Shown: positions 44,600-54,111 of the stretch, in pieces | How positions within the stretch are numbered: the first letter of the stretch is position 1 | Layout: every line of letters begins with the position of its first letter | NCBI RefSeq assembly: GCF_039679125.1 | Contig: NZ_CP155551.1 | Span: forward strand, 2,542,001-2,606,000 | DNA length: 64,000 nucleotides | Origin: Blastococcus sp. HT6-4 | GTDB taxonomy: Bacteria; Actinomycetota; Actinomycetes; Mycobacteriales; Geodermatophilaceae | Direction of reading: 5' to 3' | Translations under genes and position numbers: made by a program | The notes under the pieces: generated by a model | Databases searched by the model: none | The model's input: only the letters and a program-made list of their open reading frames with translations | Told to the model about the DNA's origin: nothing

Positions 44600-46195
44600 C
44601 TACATGGCTGCGCGATCACGCCGAGCGGTCACCGTCCCCGAGCAACGTGAGTCCACCGGTGCCCCCGGAGGAGGGCAGTCAGATGGACCCACCGGTCTCG
44701 ACACGCTGTTCTCCTCCGCAGCGAGAGCTGGAGCCGGCGCCCGGACCAGCCACCGCCGCCGGGCGCCCAGCAGGAAGGCCGCAGCCGCCGTGGCGACTGC
44801 CAGAACGGCCGTCGCCGCGAGGACACCGCGAGTCGTGGAGACGAATTGCGCCAGCAGCAATGGTCCGCACAGCCCGCCCAGTCGATTGAAGAGCGAGACC
44901 CTTCCCGTTGCACGCCCCCGCGTGTCATAGCCGGTCAGGGTCGCAGCGATGGGGAGGAAGACGGCCGCCATCGTGTTGACGAGGAAGAGCACCGCGGCCA
45001 GCACTCCGACAGCGAGCCAGCCGATCGACGCGATCGTGCCGACTGCAGTCAGGGCGATCATGACGCAGGCGGCACCCCCCGCGAGGACCGCGAGAAGGGT
45101 GATCGGCCCGGTCCTGCGGTATGCCACGGCAACGACCAGAGCACACGGCACCATCACCAGGGCCGTCATCGTGAGCAGCTGATTCGCGGTCGTGACGGAC
45201 ACCCCGCCCGATCTGGCTACGGAGGGCACCCAGGTGGCGAGCCCGAACGTCAGCAGGCCGATCAGGAAGGCGAAGAGTTTCTGGACGTCGCGCGACAGCA
45301 CCAGCACCACCGATGCACTGATGTCGTCACCGAGAGCCGGGGACTCAGGACTTCGACGTCGAGCCGGGATGACGGGCGTCAGTGCGATCAGGACGAGCCC
45401 CGTCGGAGCACCGATCAGCCACAGGACTCTCCAGCCGAAGATCGGCTCGAGCCACAGTGCGGACCCTGCCGCCACCAGATAGCCGACGGCCGTCGCTACG
45501 ACGGACAACCCCACGACCCAGTGGGCCCGCCGTCCGTGGAACTCGTCGGCGAGCACGGTCACCAGGAGGGGGGCCAGACCGCCCACCGCGAGCCCCATGA
45601 CGGCACACATGACGAGGTTCCCCGCGAAGCTCGGCATCGAGCCGCACATGCTCGTGACTGCGAACCCGAGAGTGGCCAGCAGATACGCCGGTCGCCGTCC
45701 CAACCGGTCGGCGAGGCTCCCGAAGACGATGGCCCCCAGAGCCGTGCCACTCAGGCCGGCCACTGCGAGGAAGGACGCGGCCTGGGGAGAGATCCCGTAC
45801 TCGGCGCGCAACCCGGGGATGACGAAGCCCAGCGTCGACGTCTTGCTGATGTCGATGGTCAGTCCGAACGTGGCGACCGTCGCGACCGCGAAACCGCGAG
45901 CTGACGACGGCGAACCGTCGGACGGCCCGGGCGGTGGACGCGTCGGGCGGAGGGCCGCCCCGAGAAGGAAGAGCACGATCCCCACTCCGGCGACGTACAT
46001 CTCGGGCATGTCGGCAAGCGGCATCCCGTGCAGCGCGCGGGAGGCCTCCGTCGACTGCATCTGCATGGCCGGCGCCATCTCCCGCATCCGGAAGGTCCGG
46101 ACCAGGTTGACACCGGTGGCGACCACGGCGATCAGGACGCCGGCCGCCATGACCGTGGAGACGTACGGGGTCCTGTGGTCGTGCGAGGCCTTCAC
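44600..46195 (-). CDS. MFS transporter with extra Met-rich N-terminal membrane domain
   Basis: 531 residues. Residues about 110-490 are a 12-helix major facilitator with the signature GSLADRLGRRPAYLLATLG and the start TIDISKTSTLGFVIPGLRAEYGIS, like metabolite/aromatic-acid symporters. Before it are two extra helices (YVSTVMAAGVLIAVVATGVNLV; MYVAGVGIVLFLLGAAL) joined by a loop with seven Met in about 30 residues (MREMAPAMQMQ...HGMPLADMPEM). GTG 46195 with GGAG upstream. The Met-rich loop recalls metal-binding segments of copper proteins. It lies upstream of the ACAD operon on the same strand with 444 bases between, so linked function is only a guess. Confidence 0.85.
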   Translation of the reverse strand: MKASHDHRTPYVSTVMAAGVLIAVVATGVNLVRTFRMREMAPAMQMQSTEASRALHGMPLADMPEMYVAGVGIVLFLLGAALRPTRPPPGPSDGSPSSARGFAVATVATFGLTIDISKTSTLGFVIPGLRAEYGISPQAASFLAVAGLSGTALGAIVFGSLADRLGRRPAYLLATLGFAVTSMCGSMPSFAGNLVMCAVMGLAVGGLAPLLVTVLADEFHGRRAHWVVGLSVVATAVGYLVAAGSALWLEPIFGWRVLWLIGAPTGLVLIALTPVIPARRRSPESPALGDDISASVVLVLSRDVQKLFAFLIGLLTFGLATWVPSVARSGGVSVTTANQLLTMTALVMVPCALVVAVAYRRTGPITLLAVLAGGAACVMIALTAVGTIASIGWLAVGVLAAVLFLVNTMAAVFLPIAATLTGYDTRGRATGRVSLFNRLGGLCGPLLLAQFVSTTRGVLAATAVLAVATAAAAFLLGARRRWLVRAPAPALAAEENSVSRPVGPSDCPPPGAPVDSRCSGTVTARRDRAAM

Positions 46196-46348
46196 GAGCG
46201 CTCCGAGGACTCGACGAGAGCTGGATGGACGGCGTCTTCCCGGCCCGCACCACCCACCCAGGCCGCGCTCCCCTCCCAGGCGGCACCCGGTGCCACGGAC
46301 CCCTGACGGTCTCGTCGGCCACCGTCCCGCCGGCGCCAAGGCCTGCTC

Positions 46349-46380
46349 CTGATCGGGAGGGCGCCGGCCCGCCCGATCAG
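46349..46380. terminator. Hairpin downstream of the haloperoxidase gene
   Basis: Arms CTGATCGGG (46349-46357) and CCCGATCAG (46372-46380), 14-base loop, about 115 bases past the stop of the haloperoxidase gene. The rest of the 46196-46494 spacer shows no gene. Confidence 0.55.
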
Positions 46381-46494
46381 CACCGACCCGCGGAACCCGC
46401 CGTCCGACCTCAGCTCACACCGCCTGCCCTGAGCGCGAAACGCTCCCGCGCGTGTCCCCGACCCGGTCGGTGCCGTCACCGCGGCGACGGTCGG

Positions 46495-47991
46495 TCACCT
46501 TCCTCCGAGCTTGTTCTGGATGAACGTGTACGCCGCGTCCCCGATACCCGTGGCGTACTGGGCCGTGTTCTCGATCGACGACCGGAAGTGCACGCCGGCC
46601 CAGAATCTGCTCAGGCTGCAGTCGTTGGCCATGTCGGTCCACGTGTCCCAGTGCAGGACGAGGTCGTTGGCCGGTGTCACCCCGGGCTCGACGAAGGACG
46701 ACCCCTTCATCCGTGGGAGGGTGATGTCGATCTGGTCGGTGCCGAGGAATCGTCGCGCCGCCTGGGCGTAGGCGAGGCAGAGCGCCGCCGAGCCGGAGGG
46801 GTACTCCGGGTGATCCGCCGTCGTGAGGTAGCTCCGCCACTCGGAGCCCCTGATGTCGCTGACGGTCCCCTTTCCGGGGCCACCCCAGGCGGTCAGCTTC
46901 TTGTTGCCGTAGAGATGGCGGATCGCGCTGAACGGACGGACCGAGTCGAACTTCCGCTTGAAGTACCAGCTGGCGACGGCAGCATCGAATATGGCGATCT
47001 CCACCGTGGCGACGTAGTGGATGGTCTTCTCGATGTCCATCCGACCCGCCATCGCCGCTGCACCGCCGGCGACGATCCCGAGGGCGAAGATCTTGTCGTT
47101 GAACAGTTCGGCGATCATCTTCTGCCGGTCAGTCATCTGCGCCGACGCATCGATCACCTCGTCCACCTGTCGCCTGTACGACGGCCCACGGTGGTGCATG
47201 CTCTTGAACGGGGGCGACAATGTGAGATCTGACGGTCTGCCGTAGGTGATCGGCTTGACCTGACCGTACTGCGGTGTCACGAACTGCTGAACCGTGAAGA
47301 TGCCGTCCCTGGAGATTATGTTCGGCTGCCAGCGGGACGGATCAGTCAACTCGTAGGCGGTATTGACCGGCCGATATCCGGTGTAGTCCGCATAGGGCTG
47401 TCGATTGTACGTACGCCCCCCCGCGTCGCCCGCACGGTTCGAGCCGTCGTTGCGCCGTGCTTCCAGGACCATTCTGGCCGCGAGATTGCCGATTCCGGCC
47501 GGAGAGGTTCGGTTCTCCTCCCTGTTGTCGGGATCGAGGCCGGCCGACGCCACCATCGCGCGCCACTCGGCATGGGCGTGCGGAAAGGTGACGTTCAGCG
47601 TCGTATAGGCAGCGTAGATGACCGCCGTGTTCTTGTTCCGGATCGTGTCCTCGCTCCGGGGACGGCGACCGAGGTCGGAGAATATGCCGACGGCCGTCTG
47701 GTGGTACGGAGCGATGGCGTCGAACCAGGCCAGCTCGGGCAGCAAGAGCTGATCGACGACGAGTGTGGCATCCGATCCGTCCGGCGTCTGCAGCCGCTGC
47801 ACCCGCTCGAGGGGAGGGTAGATGACCTCGAACAGGGCGTTTCCGTGATCGATGTCGAATACGCCACCGACCGGTGGCGCAGCCTCGGCCCGCCCGGCCG
47901 CCAGATGCTGCATGACCACTGTGGCGGCGGCGACGGATCCGGCCGTCGCCAACATCTGACGTCGACTCAGGCTCACACTCTCGGATATCAC
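46495..47991 (-). CDS. Tat-exported vanadium-dependent haloperoxidase homologue
   Basis: 498 residues. A Tat signal (SLSRRQMLATAGSVAAATVVM with cleavage near AEA-A at about 37) leads to a vanadium-haloperoxidase/PAP2 fold. Vanadate-pocket motifs are WYFKRKFDSVRP (Lys345/347, Arg352), HPEYPSGSA (396-402 region) and LSRFWAGVHFRSS (Arg462, His468). Ser401 stands where classical enzymes have the acid-base His of PSGH, so halide oxidation may be reduced or changed. It may also be a phosphatase-like or isomerase relative. GTG 47991 has GGAGGG upstream. Codon use is less GC-skewed than the core genes, suggesting transfer. Neighbours are the MFS gene and a gene-poor stretch. Confidence 0.85.
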   Translation of the reverse strand: MISESVSLSRRQMLATAGSVAAATVVMQHLAAGRAEAAPPVGGVFDIDHGNALFEVIYPPLERVQRLQTPDGSDATLVVDQLLLPELAWFDAIAPYHQTAVGIFSDLGRRPRSEDTIRNKNTAVIYAAYTTLNVTFPHAHAEWRAMVASAGLDPDNREENRTSPAGIGNLAARMVLEARRNDGSNRAGDAGGRTYNRQPYADYTGYRPVNTAYELTDPSRWQPNIISRDGIFTVQQFVTPQYGQVKPITYGRPSDLTLSPPFKSMHHRGPSYRRQVDEVIDASAQMTDRQKMIAELFNDKIFALGIVAGGAAAMAGRMDIEKTIHYVATVEIAIFDAAVASWYFKRKFDSVRPFSAIRHLYGNKKLTAWGGPGKGTVSDIRGSEWRSYLTTADHPEYPSGSAALCLAYAQAARRFLGTDQIDITLPRMKGSSFVEPGVTPANDLVLHWDTWTDMANDCSLSRFWAGVHFRSSIENTAQYATGIGDAAYTFIQNKLGGR

Positions 47992-49318
47992 AGGAAATCG
48001 CCCTCCATATCGCTGCTGTCGAATCGGGACCGTATCGCTGCACGCTTCCTCGTCGCACCACCGGCCGATGGAGTCGATTCCCGGGGCTCGAAATCCGAAC
48101 CGATATGCACGGCAGGATCACCGCAGGACCAGTGGGTTACGCTGACCATCACCCGGATACACGGGGAGAGAATTCCGGTTCCAGTCGACCGGATTGCAGT
48201 CGGGACACTTTGCGGGTCTGCCAGGAGAAGCGTCTCGCCCGCAGCCCGATGGTCACATCCGGTACACCGGGGGTCAACGCAGAGCGCGAATGACGAGCTG
48301 AACAGGAAAGCAGTCGACCGGCCCGTTTTCGACGCTCCGGGCGGCGGGCCCGGCCTGGGCGCAGGCGGGGACGGGTCGTCGCCCGGTAGTGGCCGGAACC
48401 GCCGCGGTATGGACCGTCGAGACGGCGCTGCGAAGCCCTCGCGCTCGGAACGCGCGCAAGATCGGCCTTTCTGGCACGACTCCGGCGAGTGCATCGCGCC
48501 GGGCACAGGGATGCGCTCCGGGCCGATCGGACGTCGATCCCCGCGGCCTGCACGGTGCCTTCCGGGATCGTCGGTGGTTCGAGCGATGCAGGGGTCCGCA
48601 AACGTCCGGATGACGACCGCAGGATTCCGCCGTTGCGCGCCGTCGCGGAGGGGATATCGGCGCGTCCACGACGATCGCCCGACTCCTGCGGCTCGTTCGT
48701 GTGGGGAATCTGCACAGTCGAACGCACGACCGCGGTGGTTCCTGGCGCGGTTCCCACAGCCACGGAACAGCGCGGTGCCGCTACGCTGCGCGCAGCGTGG
48801 ACAGGCGGAAGCCGCCGGTGCGGCGATCTCGCTGGTGTCCCCGCCGCTCTCACGCTGCCCGGCGTCAGGGCACGCGTCAGGGCGGTCGGCGAGCGACGCC
48901 ACGAGTGCCCGGGCAACACCGTGTCGTCCAGCGACTGCCCCATGCACGGCACGTCTGCGTCGGCAGGCATGGCAGGCAGGCGGGGGATCTCCGCAAGGAC
49001 CATCCCTCTCCGGTACGGCTGGCGTACGCGTGGATCCGATCGACCATGCGGCACGCCGGCCTCGGGCCGGCGAGCCCGTCGTGTTCACCGCCGTCGGCGG
49101 GCACGTCGATCCCGACGTGAGCGGTCTTCGGGTCTACTCCCCTCGCTGCAGTATCGGCCGACCACCGCCGCAGTCCGACGAGGGGCGACTCCGCCCGGGT
49201 GGACCAGCACGAGGCCGGGCCCCGGCTGAGGCCCGTGCCGTGAATGGCTCTGGCCCCACCTGAATGCGAGCCGGGGACCACCCGGCTTCGCGACCTGCCC
49301 ACCGCGCGGCGACGCCGG
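47992..49318. other. Gene-poor 1.3 kb stretch
   Basis: No protein family can be recognised in any of the six frames; open frames here lack consistent codon bias and fold-like sequence. The left end (47992-48300) has more A/T than the surroundings and must hold the haloperoxidase promoter. The rest may be decayed coding DNA or an island junction. No RNA gene, insertion sequence or repeat array was seen. Confidence 0.6.
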
Positions 49319-50101
49319 TCAGCGAACTTCGCCCACGTCGTTCCCGGTGGTGCTCGTCTCCGCCGGGTCGTCCATCGCACCGTCGTGCCGGGCACCGGAC
49401 CGGCCGGGGGCGATCCGGCCCTCGGCCGACCACCCGACGGCCACGGCGAGGGCAGCGAACCCGTCCGGGACCGGCACGTCCGCCAGGACCATCTCGCCGG
49501 GCAACGCTCCGTCGACCGACACGGTTGCGACCGGGAGCCGGGCGTCCACCACGAAGCTGCGCAGATCGCGGTGCAGCCCCTCGCCGGTGCACTTCACCAC
49601 CGCCTCCTTGCGCACCCAGGTGGCGAGAAAGCGCTCGGGTGCGGCGGGGCCACCCCGGGCGATCCACCGGGCCTCCGCCGCCGGCAGCACGTGCTGCGCG
49701 ACCACCAGGCCGTCGGGGGGTCCGGGTGCCTGCTCGAGGTCCACACCGACCGGTACGTCGGCGAGCGCGACCAGGGCGCGGCCGCCGCTGGAGGACACGG
49801 AGCAGTACCGACGGTGGCCGCCGGGGGTCTCGGCCGTCCGGGGGCCCGCGCCCACCGGCACGCGGACGTCCTCGACCCGGCAGCCCGCCTCGGCCGCGAC
49901 GATGCCGCGCAGCAGTGCCCGCCGGGCCAGCAGCCGATCCGCCTCGCACGACCCCAGCCGTGCCCACCGGGCGTGGTCGTCCCCGGACAGCCCGGCCCGT
50001 GCCGCGTCGCACGGGTGCGACCGCAGGTCGAGCGACCACAACTCGATCCCCGCGACCGGCGAGGGCATGCGCCGTGACCTCCGCAGCGCGCCGTCGGTCA
50101 C
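49319..50101 (-). CDS. Sfp-type 4'-phosphopantetheinyl transferase
   Basis: 260 residues. VPVGVDLEQAPG carries the Mg-binding Asp and WVRKEAVVKCTGEGLH the WxxKEA motif with the catalytic Glu/Lys; these define Sfp-type PPTases. It loads phosphopantetheine on the three carrier domains of the adjacent NRPS proteins. GTG 50101 overlaps the stop of NRPS2 (GTGA), so it is translated with the synthetases; GTG 50107 or ATG 50068 are alternatives. A 40-residue charged C-tail follows the domain. Confidence 0.93.
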   Translation of the reverse strand: MTDGALRRSRRMPSPVAGIELWSLDLRSHPCDAARAGLSGDDHARWARLGSCEADRLLARRALLRGIVAAEAGCRVEDVRVPVGAGPRTAETPGGHRRYCSVSSSGGRALVALADVPVGVDLEQAPGPPDGLVVAQHVLPAAEARWIARGGPAAPERFLATWVRKEAVVKCTGEGLHRDLRSFVVDARLPVATVSVDGALPGEMVLADVPVPDGFAALAVAVGWSAEGRIAPGRSGARHDGAMDDPAETSTTGNDVGEVR

Positions 50102-53100
50102 GACCACCGGCCCAGCACCTCCTCGATGCGCTGGGTGGTCTGCTCGACGTGCGGCTGCACTAGGAGGCTGATGTGGTCACCGGGCACCGGAACGGTCGCC
50201 ACATCCGGCGTCCAGCGGTGCCAGCCGAGGTCGGCCCAGCGGCTCTCCCCCCGGCTCGCCTCGGCCACGAGCACGGTCAGCGGGAAGTCGACCGGGCGCA
50301 TGCGCAGACGCAACACCGCCTGGGAGTCCTGGTGCAGGCGCAGCGAGTGGATCGCATTCGACGGCAGCACCGTGTCGCCGGCGGCGGGCGCCCGTACCCG
50401 GCGGCGGGCGAGGACCAGGCGGCTGCGGACCCCGTCGGCGGCAGCGACGACGTGGCGCAGCGGCGTGCGGGACCACAGCGGGGGGGCGTAGGTGTCCAGG
50501 AGGACGGTTGCCCCTCTCCGGTCGCCCAGCCGGCGAGCCGCCTCCACCGCGACCAACCCGGACGCGGAGTGGCCGAGCAGGTGGACCGGCCCCGGCGGGA
50601 ACCGCTCGCGCAACGTCGCGGCGACGAGCTCCCCCGTCAGGGCGAGATCCGGGACGTCGTAGCCCAGCGGCGGCATGGGCCGGATGAGCGCCCACACCGG
50701 CCGCTCGGGATCCAGCCGGGCCAGGAAGTGCCGCAGCACCAGGCTGGTCTCCCCGTCCCGGGTGACCAGGACCGTCGGCGCGAGGCGTCCCGTCGCCCGG
50801 ACGGCCACCAGCCGGGGCTCCCGCTGGGGACAGGTCGCGTCCCGGCCCAGGTTCTCGTAGGCCAGCGCCGTCATGCCCCTCGGGGTCGACCGGCTCAGCA
50901 GTTCGTGCAACGGGATGGCGGCCCCCAGCACGGCGCTCAGCTGGCCGGTGAGCCGGGCCGCCAGGAGGGAGTTGCCACCTGCCTCGAAGAAGTCGTCGTC
51001 CGGGCCGACGTCCTGGCGGTCGAGCACCGAACGCACGACCGACAGCACGACCGGTCCCAGACCCCGGCGGGTGATGTCGTCGAGGTCCGACGATACGGCC
51101 GCCGTCGACCGCGGAGGCGCCTCTCTGCGCAGGGCGTGCCGGTCCAGCTTGCCGCTGGGCAGCCGGGGCAGGGCCGAGCGCAGGACCACCGCCTCCGGCA
51201 GCCACGCCGCGGGAAGCCGTGCCGCGAGGTGCTCCCGCACGCCGACCAGCTCGGGTTCGACGAACAGCACCAGGTGCCGGTCGCCCGGGCCCTCGATCAT
51301 CTCCACCGCGGCATCGCGGACACCCGGCATCGACCGGGCCACCGCCTCCACCTCGCCGAGCTCCACCCGCTGCCCGCGCAGTTTCACCTGCCGGTCCCGA
51401 CGTCCGACGTAGTCGAGCCGGCCGTCCTCGCGCCACCGCACGACGTCCCCCGTGGCGTACCAGCGCACCTGCCGGCCGCCGTCGTCCGGGACGACGGAGA
51501 ACGGCCCGTCCCCGGCCGGCATCCGACGGCCGGGGGCGTCGGGGTCGTCGTACCCGTCGGCCACGCACGGACCGCCGAGGTGCAGCTGCCCGGCGGTCCC
51601 TACCGGGACCCGCCTGCCGTGCCGGTCCAGCACGCGGGCGAGCGTGCCCGGGTGCGGCCGGCCGATCGGCGGCCGGCGGCCGCCGGTCAGGTCGTCGGTG
51701 GTGATCATCGCCGCCGTGGCGGTCACCACGGTCTCGGTCGGGCCGTAGACGTTGAGGAGCTGCGCCTCCGGCACGGTCAGCTGGTGCAGCCCGGGGATCG
51801 CCGCGGGCATGACCTCGCCGCCCACGCACAGCCGCCGGCAGGAGGTCAGGGCGCCGGGTCGCGCCACCCGCAGCACCGCCTCGTACAGCGCGGGGACGAA
51901 GAACGTGTCCGTGATCCCGTGCTGCTCGATCAGGTCCGCGAGGGCCAGCGGGTCGACGGCCTGCCGGTCGTCGGCGAGGGTCAGGCGGCCGCCGACCGCC
52001 AGCACCCAGAACAGGTACATCGCCGCGTCGAAGGTGAGCGACGAGTGCAGCAGGTAGCGGACGCCTGAGGGCGCGAGCGTGGTGCGGTAGGAATCGACGC
52101 GCGCCACGATCGCGCTGTCGGGGACCCGCACCGCCTTCGGCCGTCCCGTGGAGCCCGAGGTGAACAGGACGTAGGCCAGGTCGTCCGGCGACCGCTGCGG
52201 CCAGGCGTCCGGCGTCCGGGCGGGGGCCCGCGACGGAGCACCCAGGTCGTCGACCGCGACCGCGATCCGGCCGGTCGCCTCGGCGAGCGCCCCGGCCCAG
52301 CTCTCGGCGCCCACGACGACCGACGCGCCCGACCGGCGGAGCAGGTCGGCCTGCCGGGCGGACGGATGGGCGCTGTCGATCGGCAGGAACGTGCCGCCGG
52401 CCCGGAGCACGGCGAGCAGCGCGACGACCATCCCGGGGACCCGCCGGCTGGACACCGCGACCCGCGTCCCGGTGGTCACCCCCGCATCGGCCAGGGCGCC
52501 GGCGAGCCGCTCCGCCCGGGCGACGAGGTCGGCGCCGGACCAGCAGACGTCACCGGCCACCAGCGCCGGCTCCGGCGAGCGCGCCACGGCCTGCCACACG
52601 GTGGTCACCAGGTCGCTCCGGGGCACGTCGTCGAGCCGCCCCTCCCACGACCGGATCAGCGCCGCCTCCGCCTGCTCCACGCGCTCGGCGCCGGCGACCG
52701 GGACGTCCGGTGCACCGCAGATCAGCTCCACGAGCCGGACGACGTCCGCGACCAGCCGGCCGGCCGCCTCGTGACCGATCCGCACGCTGTCGTACTCCAG
52801 CCGCAGGCCCAGCCCACCGTCGCGGCTGACCACCGTCCACGCCAGGTCGGCCTTGGCCTCCCCCAGCGGTGGATCCAGGTGGATCACCGCGGGACCGGCC
52901 GCTCCGAGGGTCGAGCTCTCACCCCCGTCCAGCCAGGTGACGTACGCGTGCAGGGGGACATCGGTCGTGGAGGACGCGCCGGCCTGCCGCAGCCGGTCGA
53001 CGACCCGGTCGAACGGCGGCGGCTGCTGCAGCGCGGCGGCCACCGTGTCCCGGATCCCGGTCATCACCTGGTCGGGCGAGCGGGTCAGGGCATCCGGCAA

Positions 53101-54111
53101 CGGCACCGCGACCGTCTCCACGAGGAAGGACACCACGTCCTCGCCGTCGTCGAGCCGCCACCGCAGGTCGACCGGGACGCCGAGCACCGGGGTGTCGACG
53201 TCCAGGGTCTCGGCGATCGCCGCCCCCAGTCCGGCGCACACCACCGCGAACGGCGCGACGTCGTGGGCGCCGGCGGTCCGGTGGACGGCCTCGGCCAGGG
53301 GGCCGGGCAGGTCGGTGCGCAGCACGGCGACCGGCCCCGGCCGGCCGGCGCCGGCCTGTCCCTGCCCCGCCTCCACCCCGGCCTCCAGCAGCGCGTCGGC
53401 GGAGGCGGTCACCGCGTCCTGCGACTCCGGCGAGGTCTGCAGCCGGCGGACCTCGCGGGCGACGTCACGGGCCGATCGCGGCACCGGCCGGTCGAACCCG
53501 GCTCTCGTGACCAGCGCGTCGTACCGCGCCCCCACCTCGTCGACGAGCACGGCCAGCGAGGAGGCGTCGCAGGCGAGGTGGTGCACGACGAGGACCAGCA
53601 GGTGCTCCTCGTCGCTCCAGCGCCCCAGCCCGGCGCGCCAGATCCGGCCCTCGGCCGGCGAGAACGGTTCCTCCACGAGGATCCGGACCCAGGCCAGGGC
53701 CGCCTCGTCGAGCACCTCCTCGGCACCGTTCCCGGTCCGGCTCGACCGCCCCCCGGCCGGACCGGGCCCGGCCCCGGCCAGCCGGGTCGCCACCACGTCC
53801 GGCTCGATCCGGTCGTCGACGACCTGCACCGGGCCGTCGGGGCCGCCGTCGACCCGGCTGCGGAGCCACTCGTGCCGGGTGGGCAGCGCCCGGACCGCGG
53901 TGAGGAGCGCCTCCTCGTCGAGCGGGCCGGACAGCCTCATCACGACGCTCTCGGCGTAGGCCACCGAGCCCGGGTCGAGCTGCTGCAGGAACCACAGCCG
54001 CTCCTGGTTGGGCGCCAGCCGGGCCGGCGCGTCCCTCCGGGCGCGGAGCGCCTCGGCGAGCCGCCGGCGCTTCTCGTCCGCGAGCGGGGACCCCGGCGCG
54101 CCGGTGCTCAC
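50098..54111 (-). CDS. Nonribosomal peptide synthetase, module C-A-T-TE
   Basis: 1337 residues. The N-terminus carries docking/linker helices before the C domain (about 30-450), with VVHHLACDASSL as the C3 motif; its second half reads DA rather than DG. The A domain (about 470-980) has VLFTSGSTGRPKAVRV, NVYGPTETVVTA, TGDVVRW and PSGKLDRHAL. The specificity code read by GrsA alignment is D-A-Y-F-C-G-V-V-T-K, not matched to a known amino acid by me. The carrier domain has FFEAGGNSLLAARL. The thioesterase has HLLGHSASGLVAVEAAR and GDHISLL with its His. It adds the third residue and releases the product. GTG 54111 overlaps the NRPS1 stop. Confidence 0.93.
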   Translation of the reverse strand: MSTGAPGSPLADEKRRRLAEALRARRDAPARLAPNQERLWFLQQLDPGSVAYAESVVMRLSGPLDEEALLTAVRALPTRHEWLRSRVDGGPDGPVQVVDDRIEPDVVATRLAGAGPGPAGGRSSRTGNGAEEVLDEAALAWVRILVEEPFSPAEGRIWRAGLGRWSDEEHLLVLVVHHLACDASSLAVLVDEVGARYDALVTRAGFDRPVPRSARDVAREVRRLQTSPESQDAVTASADALLEAGVEAGQGQAGAGRPGPVAVLRTDLPGPLAEAVHRTAGAHDVAPFAVVCAGLGAAIAETLDVDTPVLGVPVDLRWRLDDGEDVVSFLVETVAVPLPDALTRSPDQVMTGIRDTVAAALQQPPPFDRVVDRLRQAGASSTTDVPLHAYVTWLDGGESSTLGAAGPAVIHLDPPLGEAKADLAWTVVSRDGGLGLRLEYDSVRIGHEAAGRLVADVVRLVELICGAPDVPVAGAERVEQAEAALIRSWEGRLDDVPRSDLVTTVWQAVARSPEPALVAGDVCWSGADLVARAERLAGALADAGVTTGTRVAVSSRRVPGMVVALLAVLRAGGTFLPIDSAHPSARQADLLRRSGASVVVGAESWAGALAEATGRIAVAVDDLGAPSRAPARTPDAWPQRSPDDLAYVLFTSGSTGRPKAVRVPDSAIVARVDSYRTTLAPSGVRYLLHSSLTFDAAMYLFWVLAVGGRLTLADDRQAVDPLALADLIEQHGITDTFFVPALYEAVLRVARPGALTSCRRLCVGGEVMPAAIPGLHQLTVPEAQLLNVYGPTETVVTATAAMITTDDLTGGRRPPIGRPHPGTLARVLDRHGRRVPVGTAGQLHLGGPCVADGYDDPDAPGRRMPAGDGPFSVVPDDGGRQVRWYATGDVVRWREDGRLDYVGRRDRQVKLRGQRVELGEVEAVARSMPGVRDAAVEMIEGPGDRHLVLFVEPELVGVREHLAARLPAAWLPEAVVLRSALPRLPSGKLDRHALRREAPPRSTAAVSSDLDDITRRGLGPVVLSVVRSVLDRQDVGPDDDFFEAGGNSLLAARLTGQLSAVLGAAIPLHELLSRSTPRGMTALAYENLGRDATCPQREPRLVAVRATGRLAPTVLVTRDGETSLVLRHFLARLDPERPVWALIRPMPPLGYDVPDLALTGELVAATLRERFPPGPVHLLGHSASGLVAVEAARRLGDRRGATVLLDTYAPPLWSRTPLRHVVAAADGVRSRLVLARRRVRAPAAGDTVLPSNAIHSLRLHQDSQAVLRLRMRPVDFPLTVLVAEASRGESRWADLGWHRWTPDVATVPVPGDHISLLVQPHVEQTTQRIEEVLGRWS

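Noticed and set aside
48149-49054. Open frames of 200-300 codons in the gene-poor stretch
   Set aside because: Ser/Arg/Pro-rich chance frames on both strands with no recognisable family.
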